Positions 10,915 through 22,879 of a stretch of 64,000 nt of DNA are shown here, in pieces. A program made the position numbers and the translations under genes. Within the stretch, counting starts at the first letter, position 1. Every line of letters begins with the position of its first letter. Source of the stretch: Diabrotica undecimpunctata (taxonomy: Eukaryota > Arthropoda > Insecta > Coleoptera > Chrysomelidae). The DNA lies in the NCBI RefSeq assembly GCF_040954645.1, contig NC_092807.1, forward strand, positions 78,452,017 to 78,516,016, read 5' to 3'. The notes under the pieces are model-generated. The model was given only the letters and a program-made list of their open reading frames with translations. It made no database searches and had not been told where the DNA came from.

Positions 10915-11115
10915 TCATAAGTGGCTCGACAATCCGTTGTGGATCTTGGCCTGCTCACAAAGAAGTCGCCACTCCTGTCGATTCCTTTCAACTTCCCTCC
11001 ATCTTCTAACCCCTAGAATCTGTAGGTCTTCTTCCACATCATCAATCCATCTCATTCGTGGTCGTCCTCTGCTTCTTGTGCCCTCTGGTTTTGAAAATGT
11101 TAATCTCTTCGTGTA
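10915..11115 (-). pseudogene. RTE/BovB-type LINE, C-terminal fragment with (ATG)n tail
   Basis: The minus strand reads GTRSRGRPRMRWIDDVEEDL, then a WRE-ERNRQEWRLLCEQAK stretch, ending HNGLSSHL and a TGA at 10915-10917. This G-R-P--RW-DDV-EDL pattern is the C terminus of RTE-like LINE polyproteins. Directly after the stop is a tandem ATG/CAT tail (about 10903-10917), the short microsatellite 3' end such elements carry. It is severely 5'-truncated, with no catalytic domain left. Confidence 0.8.
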
Positions 11116-11935
11116 TTCTTACTGTATACCAAAATATTGCTTATTGCAAAAAGAAAACCTAAGAATAAGGAATAATCGAATGATAGCGAAAAGAAAAAAC
11201 GAGCAAAAAAAAAAACAATGGATAAGGTAAATCAGTTATTTCTAAGGTATGTTTAAAGTTTTCACCCAGAATGCAAGCTTTGCTAAAACTTGATATAGTA
11301 ACTATATTTGCTAGGTATAAACTCCAAACAACAGAGGATAATAATGTTTTTATGCCTGAAATGACAAACACAATTACAATCAACAGATTTTTTCACCAGT
11401 ATGTCATCTTAAGATCAGTCATCCCATGTTATATTCCTATCATCAACAGAATAGGACAGCTAGCTTGCTAGTAGTATCCATGCAATCTGGAACACAACAT
11501 CTTCTTCTTTGTTCATTTCTTCGTTTTTCCATTGGTATTCTATATAATGTGTTCGATGTTCGATGCCATAATAAATCGTCTAAAATTGTACCTTTTTGCA
11601 CTACTTATATAAAAAATTTTAAATTATAAAAAATAAAACAAATACAAATATGGCGCCGTATTTGTCTAAACTCAACTTTGACTTGATCACAGCACACTCT
11701 CTCCGCGCAGGAACGAGACTAGCAGCGCCACCAAACAAATGGGCGCCTAATCCGAACGTGATTTGACTTTGGCTATCCCTGTTACCAATCTAGTTGTAAT
11801 TTTATCTATGTTATCGTGTTGCAAATAATGTTTTACAGAGGGCTCTGCTACAGATTCATCTCACATGTCTCACCTTCTAAAATTATACATTTTTATTACT
11901 CATTTTGAAATTACTGTTTGTACTATTTACTATTA
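11116..11935. other. No gene recognised
   Basis: Short open frames here have no recognisable motif. At 11650-11760 is a GC-richer patch bounded loosely by ggcgcc copies (11652 and 11741). It may be part of an unrecognised repeat. Confidence 0.55.
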
Positions 11936-11939
11936 TTGT

Positions 11940-12122
11940 AGTTACGAAAGTCAAAGCCGAAAACGGTTTTTTAAAAAAATTATTTTCGTAACAAAATTTA
12001 TTTATTGAGAACGTACAGGTATGGTAACAACTACAAAACAAAAAGCTCTTAATCTAATTAAACACTGGTATATATAGTCTTTCTATATGTCGTCACACAT
12101 TGGATAATCCAGGGACGTAACT
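11940..12122 (-). repeat. 3' LTR of the errantivirus element
   Basis: Matches the copy at 16696-16878 in length (183 bp) with only a few differences, mainly in the first 50 bases. On the minus strand a TATA-like tatatatacc lies about two-fifths in. Confidence 0.93.
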
Positions 12123-12136
12123 CCTCCGCCCTTAGA
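12123..12136 (-). promoter_or_regulatory. Polypurine tract
   Basis: On the minus strand, aagggcggagg lies directly before the 3' LTR. This is where plus-strand DNA synthesis is primed in LTR elements. Confidence 0.75.
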
Positions 12137-13790
12137 AAGAAGCATATCCTTGGGGTGTGCTTCTTTACACAATAAATCCTTGGGTTTCTTCTTTCTTCTT
12201 GTTTTCTTTGACGCACAGTTTTACAATATTTAATTAAATAATATAAAATTAAAATGAAAATTATTATATATATACAGATTGTCCAAAAACTTGTTTGTTT
12301 AAAATAAATTGAATTATTGTCTTTTAAATTATAATTTTGTGTTTCTAACTTTTCTAAAATATTTTTAGTTTTTCTAAGGTTAATTGTATTAAGATTTATT
12401 GGTAAAAAATTTGAACTTTCATTTTGAAAAATATTAATAGAAGGAATAACTTTTGGAAGATTTATATGAGCAAAGTGATTTTTACTAATTTTTTCTATTA
12501 CTGATTCTAAAACGTAGCTTCCATGTATTGGTAAATTTTCTTTTGAGTTTGGGCACTCGATAATTGCTAATTCTTCTTCTGGAACTGTAACTATCCATTT
12601 TCTTTATTTATTATTATATTATTATTTATTATCTTCTTTATTTTTACTTCGAAATATTCACATGGCAATGCCTTTTTCGTGAAATTTATTAATTGGACTG
12701 CACAAGGGACTTCTTCGGTTATCGTTAATTTATTACTTCCTTTACATATGTACTCTTCTGAGTCTATTTCTGTGCATATATCTTCCATGTAGATATAGCT
12801 AAATTCATTAAGTGCAAGGAAAGGTTTGTAAGGTAAATGAATAAGATAATTTGAGTTATTCATAGGAATAGGAATAGAGAATAGTTGGTAATAATCATAT
12901 ATTTCCGATTCAACTAATGGAATCTCTAATACAAATGTAATTATAGAATTTACTGAATAGCTCTTAATATTTATTATTTTCTCATACTGAATTATTTTTC
13001 CTAGTGTAGAATCAAAAGGCATTAATTTTGACTTTGTCTGAGATTTTGCTTTCTTTATTTCATTTAAAAGTTCAATTGGATTTACTATAGAATTGTGCAA
13101 GGTATTTTGGCAAATGAGATTGCAGTTTCTACTTTTTCAAAAATATCATAAATTGTTTGATAAAGTAAAGTAATTTGATTTATTACTATAAATGACTGAA
13201 TATGTGTATACATACTTTTTTCAAATAAAGCTAATTTATTCTCTATAGCTTCAATTTTTGATTTCAAAATCAATTGATTATGTGAAATATTATTTATAGC
13301 ATTATTAAAAGTATAGAATCTTGCAATAAAGATATTTGTCTTAGGGAATTTACTTTTAAGTTACTTTGATTATCTTTTAATTGTTTTATTTCGTTTTCTA
13401 TTCTTTGTGCGTCTTCTTGGTCCATATTTCCTGTAATACATTTTATTATTGTTCCTAGAGGATTTAGAAGTCCTCATTTTATTATATTTTCTTCCTTATA
13501 CAAAGGTGGATTAATTTGATATATCTGTTCTTCTATTTTACTTTGTAACGTAATTAAAGGGATAAATGAGTTTTCTAATTCTGGATAATAACTTGTTTGA
13601 TTTTTGAAACTTGTGTGTAGTCTTTGAGCTTCATTTTTCAATAAATAAAATTCTTGTATGACAGAAGTTAAATTGTAAATTTGTATAAATGTCCAGTGTG
13701 TAGAAATTATTTTGGAGGTACCTAATCTAAAAGGTAGGAGTCCTGGATATGTAGTTACATCTTCAAACTTGACTAAGTTGTCTCTTGCGT
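12137..13790 (-). pseudogene. env: Errantivirus envelope (env) gene, broken
   Basis: Env of insect errantiviruses is a membrane fusion glycoprotein related to baculovirus F. The surface part lies at about 13790-13480 (DNLVKFEDVTTYPGLL near its start). A TGA at 13474-13476 falls exactly before the expected fusion-peptide region, which reads GLLNPLGTIIK, followed by ITGNMDQEDAQR. The frame changes again near 13090 and near 12600. The middle keeps the family-like IPLVESEIYDYYQLF. A hydrophobic membrane anchor rich in I/L/F/Y lies near 12215-12285, followed by a basic cytoplasmic tail running to about 12137. At least three lesions prevent a functional product. Identification rests on position after pol, the fusion-region pattern and the C-terminal anchor. 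Confidence 0.8.
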
Positions 13791-16025
13791 TGATATAGTT
13801 GACTGCTCCGAAGATTCCGACGATAAATCTGAAATATTAGGCATTATTTTAATTTCGTTTATGTGGACTATTATCTTCTTTTTATTCTTGGGATTTTCAA
13901 TTTCTATTTTCCCATTTTCTAATATTTGTGTAAGTATATAAGGTCCAGTATATTTTCTACTTAATTTTCCTGCGCGAGTTTCTGTTTTTCGATAAACTTG
14001 TGATCCTAAACGAGGATCTTTTGAGTTTCTATCTTTATTTCTTTTTCCAATTATATTCTCTTTAAGTTTTTGATTTTCTTCTTGTATACTTGTATATAGA
14101 GCTTGAGTATTATTTTGATGTGCATTAACGTATTGAGTATAAGCTTGTGCTGGAATAAGTCTCATGGGATCTTTACTGTCTGTATGTCCCGATACTAATT
14201 CGAAAGGTGTATGGCTAGTTGCTGAGTGTATAGTACTATTATAGGCAATAAGAGCATAAGGCATAATGGAAATATTATCTGCATCTTTATCTTTTTCTTT
14301 TAGTAATCTTAAGTGCTCAGTTAAGGTAGAATGGAATCTTTCTACCGGGGAATTAGATTCGTGATGATATGGAGTAGTAAAATGTATTTTTATTTGATGC
14401 GTTTTTAGTAATTCGTCTTCAACGTCATTTTTGAATTCTCCGCCACTATCTGCAACAATTTGTTTCGGTATTCCGAAAAATGAAAAGAAATGTACTAATT
14501 GTTGACACGCTGATATCGCTGTGCCAAAATATGGTAACGCTTGGCCATATTTTGAAAATTTATCTATAATTGTTAAAAATCTTTGATTGCCAACTTTATA
14601 AGTATCTATATGTATTATCTCAAAAGGCTTGGATGGTGTGTGGGTTAATATTAAAGGTTCTTTATGTGGATTTCTATTATATTTTGATCTTTGGCATATT
14701 TCACATTCGTTTATATATTTTTCTATATCCTTCTTCATTGATTTCCAGTAGTAATTTATTTTTAAAGTTCTAAGAGTCTCTGAAATTCCTCGATGATTTG
14801 TTTTGCCGTCGTGCTTATATTTTATTAGTTGATTTCTTTCTTCTGGTAAAACATTGTTAACTAATTTTGTACATTCAATCAATTTTAATTTTGTAAAATA
14901 TTTACGCCATAGATTTTGAAATATTGGTCGTAATTCTTGAGATAAGAAATAAATGTATAAAGTATTTTTGCACGCATTTTCTTTTAGGGATTGGGTCACA
15001 CTTTCTTCGTCAGCTAAAATAGTAGCTCTTATTATTTTATGTCCTTCAAAATTCTCGCATTCGCGTTTTAAATAATTTGCAAAAGGCGCTCTTTTAACGA
15101 TAAGTTGATAGGCTTTATTGTTTATTATTTCATCCAACAATGAGAATCTATTTTCATTTGAAGATTCAGCACTATGGGCTGTATCTGTGTCTGAGTTATC
15201 CATTTCAACGTTTTCATTGTTCTTATTTCCTGTTGATATAATTTTATTTACTTTTGGGTTTTCTGTAACCTCATTGTTATCGAGAATTTGCAAAGTTTCA
15301 TTTATTATATTTTCATCAACTATGTCTGGGTTAAATTCAGCTAAAAATTGGTCGATATCAAAATCTATGTCACCGGGATTATTTATATTTGATTCTGTTT
15401 CAATTGCATTAATATTTATTCGACTTAAAGAATCGGCAATATTCGTTTTACCGGGTTTATATTTTATAGTATAGTTAAATTCTTCTAATTTTAATCTCCA
15501 TCGTAATAATTTGGAGTTGGGTTCCTTTAAATTAAATAACCATATTAGGGGTCTATGGTCGCATAAAATTTCAAAAGATCTTAAGAAATTATTGTAATTC
15601 GAAAAATTCTGATTTCGAGAAAAATTATTTCTATTTAGAAATGAAGAGAGTTGTGAATTATTTGAATTTCTATTGGAATTATTATAGGATCGAGAATTAT
15701 TAAAATTTGTGGGTCTCGTAGCATTACTTCGATTTTTAAAAGTAATAAAATTTTCTTCTTCTTTAGCGAACGCCGTTGCTTGTTCTATTGAATCAGGATT
15801 CTTTAATCTGACTACTACCTGCATGTGATAATTAAGGCCATTTATAACAGTTTTAAGACAAAGATCTTCATATTGTTGAATTTTTAATATTTTTACATTT
15901 AATTGGTCATTAGACATATTTATTTTTAAACAAAGATGGATTCTGGATCCTGGATTCTTAAACCAAAATTTTGTGCATTTTCGTTTCTTTCTGGTTTCAT
16001 TGAAATTATATCTTGTATTAAACAA
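13773..16025 (-). pseudogene. Gag C-terminus fused by deletion to RNase H and integrase
   Basis: A 750-codon open frame. Residues about 30-145 are the second half of Gag (LCLKTVINGLNYHMQVVVRL, ATAFAKEEENF, then an Asn/Ser-rich stretch). At about residue 148 the text switches to the RNase H tail of pol (FEILCDHRPLIWLFNLKEPN, YKPGKTNIADSLSR). The integrase follows: a zinc-binding region ending CEICQRSKYN, the core with IHIDTYKVG, IVADSGGEF and SPVERFHSTL (the D, D, E set appears intact), and a C-terminal GPYILTQIL region. Protease and reverse transcriptase, normally about 1.5-2 kb here, are missing without breaking the frame. The start is arbitrary because the Gag N-terminus is in another frame. 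Confidence 0.9.
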
Positions 16026-16357
16026 TCAATTGATCTCTGATCAGAAAATGTTACTATAAGAGAATCTTTAATTTTTGCCCAAGAATCAAGTTCTGTTCTT
16101 GATGCAATAAGGTCTGCTGCTCTGTCAGTTAACGTACTTAAAACAGTATCGAAAAGACAAACATTTATAGGATTATTTGCATCTCGATTGCTATGATTAT
16201 TCAAAAAACTTTCACATGATTTAATAAATCTATTTAATTGTTTCGGATTGCCATCAAAAGTAGGAATGTTATCTGCTTGATATTTAATTAATTGAAAATT
16301 AGGTTGAGCCATCTCGTTAAAAGTTAAATTTACTAAATTATCTAAAATGTCCTCCAC
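15926..16357 (-). pseudogene. gag: Errantivirus Gag N-terminal part
   Basis: The frame opens with MEDILDNLVNLTF and has the errantivirus Gag stretch NIPTFDGNPKQLNRFIKSCE, followed by LFDTVLSTLTDRAADLIASR. It ends at 15926 shortly after NAQNFGLRIQD. The continuing Gag sequence is in the next frame (at about 15950), so one small insertion or deletion split the gene. Gag forms the particle core. The start is credible: it lies about 340 bases inside the 5' LTR after an untranslated leader. Confidence 0.85.
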
Positions 16358-16676
16358 AGTGAATCAAAAAATATATAATATATAGGTAAAAATATGGATT
16401 TTGGTAAAGTAGGAAACACTTACATGAATATTTTTATTTTCTATAGACTTCAGACTATTTTTGTTCTTCCGTCTGCACCAATAGGATTCTGGACGATGCT
16501 GGTTCCTTCTCCCTGGTCTTGGCTTCTCCAATGGGATGTGGACAATGTTTGTTCCTAGCCCTGGACGTTTGGCTGTTACCGTACCCGAAATGTAGATTTT
16601 TTCCGTTAATCTTTAAAAAGAAAAATTGCACACGAAATTCGGCAAGGTTAACACGAACACTGTACAATTTCGAAAA

Positions 16677-16695
16677 ATATCCTATTGACTGCGCT
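16677..16695 (-). promoter_or_regulatory. Primer binding site region
   Basis: Directly inside the 5' LTR the minus strand reads agcgcagtcaataggata. It resembles the TGGCGCAGTCGGTAGGA primer site used by several errantiviruses, thought to pair with a serine tRNA. Two or three positions differ. Confidence 0.55.
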
Positions 16696-16878
16696 AGTTA
16701 CGAAGTTCAAAGCCGAAAACGGATTTTTAAAAAATTTATTTTCGTAACAAAATTTATTTATTGAGAACGTACAGGTATGGTAACAACTACAAAACAAAAA
16801 GCTCTTAATCTAATTAAACACTGGTATATATAGTCTTTCTATATGTCGTCACACATTGGATAATCCAGGGACGTAACT
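16696..16878 (-). repeat. 5' LTR of the errantivirus element
   Basis: 183 bp, AGTTACG to CGTAACT on the minus strand, followed by target duplication ttgt. It carries the same TATA-like patch as its partner. Confidence 0.93.
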
Positions 16879-16882
16879 TTGT

Positions 16883-18180
16883 AAGCATTTTACTACATAA
16901 ACACTTTTTTACGCTTTTCTACGGAATAAAATACAACATGGACACGTTTTTTAACTTTCCTGTTTTTTTCCAAATATTGTTTAGTAAACAAAAGATGCAT
17001 TTTTATTACCTACCCTATTTACCTACTACATATCACTGTTGCACTAAGTTACTTACCATTGTTTCTTCGTGTTAGGCTCCTACTTTTTACTGCCGTGGTT
17101 CCATGTAAACATTTAACTATATACGCACCAAATACTGTATTTTTGCACACTTTCCCTATATTTTACACTAAATTATTAATTACCGCCATGCTTTGATTGA
17201 AATAACTACAAACTACAAACAAATAAAAATATTACGCTTGTGCGGTTTTCGATATCATAGTTTGTTCAAATAAACTCGATAAAATATATTATTTTAACAT
17301 ATTTATTTTTTCAGATTTTGGTTAAATACGGTAATTTGTTTTTGCGCTATGGTACTTCGAGTCTTTTATTTTAGTCTCGCCAGACTGAGACTGAGTTTTT
17401 GGAGATAAAGCGGTTGTTTAGAGCTCTTTATCACGTAATTACTACTCAACATGATGTGTATTTTTATGATCTCTCAGCGCTTATGAAGAAAATTGAAGTG
17501 TGGTTAAATATCCATACAATGTCTATACCATTTTACACTATGTACTATGTTTAACGGTATACTCGTTTTCATCGTTCTTGGCGTGTACCTGAAATAAGCT
17601 ACTACGGAATTTTTAATATTCGTCTCTCTCTGATGCACAGATGCGTAATTCAATTGTACGAGTCACGTTCGTTATGGTAAAGTGCGATGAGAAGGGAATG
17701 AAGAGACCACTCACGTCTCCCAGTATTGTAGCAATAACACCGATGCGGTGTCGGTGATAAGTTCGGCCTCTTTACGAATACAGATAGCTGGCAGTGACGT
17801 GTTTTTTTTTAATATGTTACCCTAATCTGTGCAGGTTTGAAGTAGCTGATGAAATAGTTTTTATAAGTAAACAATTTTTAATTAATTAATAGTTTGAGCT
17901 CTTACTGTGTGGAATTCCATTACATAAAATAATACTCTCGACACCTTAAAAATTCCAGTTTATTATAAATTAACTCTCTCTCTTCCGATACCCATTGCAA
18001 TAATGACTTGTGGCATTGTTCTTAAATAAGCTGGCTAATAGGTTTATAATTGTAGCAATTACCATTGATATTTTATGTTGTTTTAGTCGCTTTTAGTCAG
18101 TCATTGTTGGAATGTGTTCCGAACAGTTTTACTTATTATTTTTTGTTGTGAATAACTAATTGTTCTATTTAATAAAAAAA
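16883..18180. other. No gene recognised
   Basis: AT-rich, no coding signal. The last 100 bases may be the upstream region of the transposase fragment at 18181. Confidence 0.55.
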
Positions 18181-18402
18181 ATGCCGGGAAAAACGATAAC
18201 AGGAGAAATGCGACAACGTGTAGTTCATTTATTGAAGTATTTTAAAAAAGAAAAAGAAAACAACGGACCTTTGCTTTCATTATCATCGGTACATGAACAA
18301 GTAGCGGACGCTTTGAAAATCAGTCTTCGCACAGTGACAAGAATAAAGAGTGAATACAAGACAGGGAGACAGGGATCTTACTACACCAGGAGAGTCACGT
18401 AA
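18181..18402 (+). pseudogene. Transposase N-terminal helix-turn-helix fragment
   Basis: From the ATG at 18181 the protein reads MPGKTITGEMRQRVVHLLKY, then KKEKENNGPLLSLSSVHEQV and ALKISLRTVTRIKSEY. This is the DNA-binding N-terminus of the insect Tc1/mariner-like family also seen at 8.8 and 32.5 kb. The frame stops at 18402, about 74 codons in, and no DDE core follows in any frame I can see. The ATG choice is supported by the conserved MPGK start. An earlier in-frame ATG at 18160 adds seven residues and is unlikely. Confidence 0.65.
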
Positions 18403-19431
18403 TGTACAAAAAAAAGACTAATGATGTCAGCGTGTTACCAATTAAATAAGGGGAAGCTAAGGAAAAGCTAATTGTTGCTAATTAAAAAATGGAGACAGCT
18501 AATTGTTGCAAATAAGAAGAGGAAAAGCCTGAAATGGTGAAGCCAACATTAGAAATTATGTAAGATTTCTGGTTAAATAAAATTTAAAATTAATTAATAA
18601 TTATTTAAATAAAAGGTTAAATAACCGAGAATGTAACCAATACAAAAGAAAATATAAAATTTACTGGAAGCACTACAATAGAATAGGCTTAGCTCAAGAG
18701 AATGAGAGTTATGCTTAGAGAGAAGGTTGGCACGTTTGCTTGCCTGTAGTAACTTAAGGTTAAATTAGATCAATCCTAAGATGATCTTTAGATGGGCGCC
18801 AGGGTGAATTTAGAATATCACTCCAATTAGGGATATATGTAGTTATATACTAACTGAAAATAAAAGATGATAGGAAACAAATAAAAATCTGAAATGCTTT
18901 ATACACTATATTACAGTCCTACTGTGCTATCCCAACCCTATACTTATATACACTAAATAATGATTAAAATATATCCCCAAAATATATATTTACAAGAAAA
19001 ACAGTTACTAAAAATAGGACCCAAAATATAAATATCTAACAAGGTTTGATCTGAACAGTCCTCTAACAATGAGGAAAAAGGTAAGTTAATAATATTTAAA
19101 TAACTTACATGGAGTAAATGCTAATTAAAATATAAACTAATTAAATACTTATACAGTTACAAAAGAGCAGCTTAAAAATCTGAGACTAGTCAGTTAAGAC
19201 ACTAGAACAACACATACATCAATTCGATATATGAGGGTACATACAAATTGGATAATATATCCTGACAACCTATTAAGTGTAATATAAAATATTAATAAAT
19301 AAATAAATTTAAAGTAAATAGGGAATAAAATTAAGCAAGTGAAAGGATTAAAAAAAAATTGAGGGTACTAACCAGGTATTGTGCACAATGCTGTTTCGTA
19401 AACCCACTTAGGCTGAAGGCCTAAGTATCCA

Positions 19432-19433
<2 letters not shown>
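18403..19433. other. No gene recognised
   Basis: Very AT-rich with many taattaa patches. Nothing codes convincingly. Confidence 0.6.

Positions 19434-19499
<66 letters not shown>
19434..19499. repeat. (TA)n array
   Basis: About 66 bases of pure TA repeat, with a short echo at 19509-19520. Confidence 0.97.
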
Positions 19500-19501
<2 letters not shown>

Positions 19502-19520
19502 ATTGGGTATATATATATTG

Positions 19521-20780
19521 GGAGGTAATATTACTGTATTTGGTATCATTTTAAAGCCAATAGATGTTGCCAGTGTTAATACTTAAATAATATTTGAAAA
19601 CATAAAAATATCGATCGGTTTTGGGTCAAGTTCAAATGAAGACATTGAAACTACCTGCCGACCGGCTGGGGTCAACCAACTAGTTTTTTTATAATATCAA
19701 CGTTCAGTTGTTATATTTATTCAATTTAGATATTTTTTCCCAGAGAGTTGTGTAGAGGAATATTTTACATATTTCAATTTCCAAGCTGTTCAATCGAAGC
19801 TATCAGTGAATAGTTTAAGATAAATATTAGATTTTTATGGGATTAGGTCAAAAATATTGGTTGTGATTGGGATGAGAATCACATTTTTAATTATTTAATG
19901 TTTAACATTTTGATTTCAATTCAGGAAATCGTTCTCAAAAAACGTTTTTTGTACAAAATGTGTATACACATTTTTACATAATTTGTACAATAAACAAGGT
20001 TAAATATTGTAAATCGTATCGTTAAATATTAGTTAATTAAAAATGTAATTTTCATCTCAATATCGACCAATAATTGTGGCATAATCACATAAAAAAATAA
20101 TATTTGACTTTGACCATGCCATAAGAAAGTAGTTAACGGAACCTCGCTAAATAGTTTTAAAAAATCTTACAGAAATTTAGATTCAAAATAGTATGAGTGG
20201 TAGCCGACGAAAAATTCGTAAAGATGTACAGTTGATTTTGCTTTGTTTTCTTAAACAATCTTAAAAGGCAAAAAAAAATTTTGCTTATAAAACGTTTTGT
20301 ATACATTCTAAAGAAAAATAATTTAAATAAAAGTTGTAGACCATAAAAAGTTTTCTATGTAGAGAAATACCAAATTTAAATACATAAATAATTGAGATAA
20401 TTCCAAAAAACCATAAACTCTAAGATATTCTGTGTTTGTAGTAATTTATAAATGTTAATAACTTTGTTTTTTGACTAACGACAGATAATATAGCTACTTG
20501 AAATCATGGCAATTGATGAGTTATTAAAGTGTGCTAAATATCAAGCAGATCAAAAAATATTTCACAATTTATTCAATTTGTTTATCACAAAAAGCGATTA
20601 TTTAAACAACTGAACTTGTCCAAACTCGTATGACTCTATAAGTATTTTGTAACTTGCAATCGATTCTTTGCGCTTTCAGTTTTAGGGTATATTAAAAAAA
20701 CTTTTAACATATTATTAAATTTTTTATTAAAAACCAGTTTGAATAGGGGACTTTTTAGTTTTTAGACCACTTAACGTTTT
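19521..20780. other. No gene recognised
   Basis: AT-rich sequence without recognisable coding or structural features. Confidence 0.6.
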
Positions 20781-20799
20781 TTTAGTTTCTTTGACAAGT

Positions 20800-21170
20800 G
20801 AGGATTCGGTTATTTCTTCATATGGGCTATGAACAATTGTCTAGTCAAGTCAACACTATTAGAGAAGTTACCTATACTTTCCAGTAGTCATGCAGACGGT
20901 TCATTTTAATTGTCCCCATATGGAACATAAGCTCGAGAAAAGTCTTAAATTCTGTTTGTGTTGTCTCTTTCCAAAACGCAATCCTCGATTTTTCTGAACG
21001 ACTTTGTGCAAGTATTTTGTCAGTCACTTCCACCATTCATTTAATCTACATCGTCCTCGCCCGATGCTTCTAACAATGATTGTAATTCAGCAGTGGTCAA
21101 TCTACGTTTATGTTCACATCTACCTTTTTTAGATGTCGAAGGCATATTATTTACATCCATTTCTTTATAA
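20800..21170 (-). pseudogene. piggyBac-type transposase, N-terminal part
   Basis: The minus strand begins MDVNNMPSTSKKGR at about 21162, with TAELQSLLEASGEDDVD and a stop at 21041. It continues in another register with KILAQSRSEKSRIAFWKETT and FKTFLELMFHMGTIKMNRLH, then DYWKV and a stop. The last part matches the piggyBac pattern W-x-T-x-EE-x-FLA--L-MG--K---L-DYW that precedes the first catalytic aspartate. The acidic, low-complexity N-terminus is typical as well. The catalytic core does not follow. This fragment lies downstream, on the same strand, of a C-terminal fragment at 21317, which is the wrong order for one gene. Confidence 0.65.
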
Positions 21171-21316
21171 ATATTATAACTCACTTTTACGGAGGTAATT
21201 AACAATAAAAACGTTCTACTGGAAACTATCAACTTACGACTTCCAATACTATAAGGCCACTTGAGGCACAATACGTTTTTACTCAATAATAGTTCCTGTA
21301 TAAGTAAAATTGTTTT

Positions 21317-22140
21317 TTAATGTGCTTCATTGGAGCACACTAGATATATTTCAGTTTTGCCATCACATTCTTCAGAGTATGTTTTAACTTGTTTAACTTT
21401 TCTATCGGCCTTTCTACTAGTCATGCTTCTTCTTAAAACTTTGTAACATCTTGTACACTTTCTTCTCTTTGTATTATCTACATCGCTTTGCCTTAGATGG
21501 TATTTTTGGGTGTAACTGGTCATGAGGGTTACAACATTTCTTTATTTGTAAATGCCTTCGCGAACTCCAGTCTGAACTCAAGGATAGGTTGTCGCTTTTT
21601 TTACGTTTTCTATTATTTAGCAACTAAGAATTGACTACTGCGGTATTAAATATTAATTCCATTGCCACCTTCCGGTACCACTTCAGAATTTTGCGTATTG
21701 GGCTTTGGTAAGAAACCACTTGATCACTAAAATCAACACTCTTTTTCACCAAGTTATAATCGAGAATAATTTGTGGTTTTAGTACTTGTGTATAATTTTT
21801 CTTTTTATTTGATTAAACTAAGATACAACTATTATGTTTAAATGTTGCAAGGATTAAAACTGGTCTTTTGTCGACCCATTTTATCACTCGTAAAATCAAT
21901 AATGGGGTTAAATTTCATCGAGAGTAACTGGTTGCAACTTTTTTAATCGCGATTTTAGTTTTACATGTTTTTAGAGTAAAACATCTGCACATGAATAATT
22001 CGTTTCTTGAACAATGATTTCAATTCATCGACCAATATTCTAAAATAAGGTGTTATTACGTCGTCCGGAATATTATAAACTGGTTCTCTTTCATAAAGCA
22101 TTGGAAATATGGTTTACACTCTATATTTAGAAAAATCTTT
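21317..22140 (-). pseudogene. piggyBac-type transposase, core and C-terminal cysteine-rich part
   Basis: Reading the minus strand: REPVYNIPDDVITPYFR near 22080, KWVDKRPVLILATFKHN near 21880, and LDYNLVKKSVDFSDQVVSYQ near 21740, which holds the third catalytic aspartate region (GVD-SDQ in relatives). SPIRKILKWYRKVAMELIFN follows. The end (21523-21317) is a cysteine-rich zinc-binding domain, RRKCTRCYKVL and SEECDGKTEIYLVCSNEAH, as in many piggyBac proteins. Stops and shifts occur throughout. The N-terminal half is absent here, and a matching N-terminal fragment appears on the 3' side. Confidence 0.75.
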
Positions 22141-22544
22141 TACTGCAACTCTTGTTCGACCTAAACTAAATTAATACACAAAACAAATTAATCTATTTTT
22201 TTTATAGAAATGCAGATTCCTGTCGGCTTTTTATCAGTGCGGCATGAGTCACTGGTGTCTCGTATATCCGGACCTCTTATCGCATTACAAACATAATTCT
22301 TAATTAGCAGTGCGGTACAAGATACATTTATGTCGTATAATCTGAAAGCCATAATAAGACCATAAGACCGTATGTTATAAATAAATATATTCCTAAAAGA
22401 ATTATCTTGAAACATGAAATAAATACACTAAAAAAGTGCAATATTAAGTGTTATTTGAAAAATGGTATGTCATTCACGACAGGCGTACAGTTAAAAACAA
22501 AAGTTTTCAGTGTTCTATTGCTTGATTATTATTATCTGGTATTC
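22141..22544. other. No gene recognised
   Basis: No recognisable coding sequence. It may hold the decayed end of the piggyBac fragment. Confidence 0.5.
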
Positions 22545-22840
22545 TGAAAATGTTGACATTTTTTCCTGGTCTGATCTTCCTCAACTAACGTCATCTTTCT
22601 TAATTTGTGGATTGTGTTGTTCAGGTCTCTTTAAGTGTTTTTGTTGGTATCCATACTGAATGATCTTCTTTAGACAATGTACTAATGTAGTGTTCAAATG
22701 TGGCATTGCGTGTGTCATGTAGCGCTGATCTTAATTGTCTGATTAGTCGATTATATTTGTGTTCGTCATTAAGATTTCGGCTTCTTGGTCATCTAACTCT
22801 TGCTCTTCATTTTTCGACTATTAGTTGTATAATATAATTC
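22545..22840 (-). pseudogene. Jockey-type LINE fragment (between endonuclease and RT)
   Basis: The minus strand reads PRSRNLNDEHKYNRLIRQLR, then ALHDTRNATFEHYISTLS, EDHSVWIPTKTLK, and after a stop GRSDQEKMSTFSEY. This order is the linker between endonuclease and reverse transcriptase in Jockey-clade LINEs. One stop lies in the linker and both flanking domains are missing. Confidence 0.6.
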
Positions 22841-22879
22841 GGAGTGTTACTTGTGTTTTCTTGATTTGGAATTGTTAAT

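Larger units (their letters stand above)
11940..16878 (-). mobile_element. Errantivirus-type (gypsy with env) endogenous retrovirus
   Basis: A provirus-like element with 183-bp LTRs that begin AGTTACG and end CGTAACT, the terminal style of insect errantiviruses. A 4-bp target duplication, ttgt, lies at 11936-11939 and 16879-16882. Gene order on the minus strand is gag, pol, env. A large internal deletion joins the end of gag to the RNase H part of pol, removing protease and reverse transcriptase. Env is present but broken. It cannot retrotranspose by itself; any mobility would need supplied enzymes. Confidence 0.93.

Noticed and set aside
11650..11760. GC-rich patch with ggcgcc copies as an LTR element end
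   Set aside because: No paired LTR, target duplication or primer site found.
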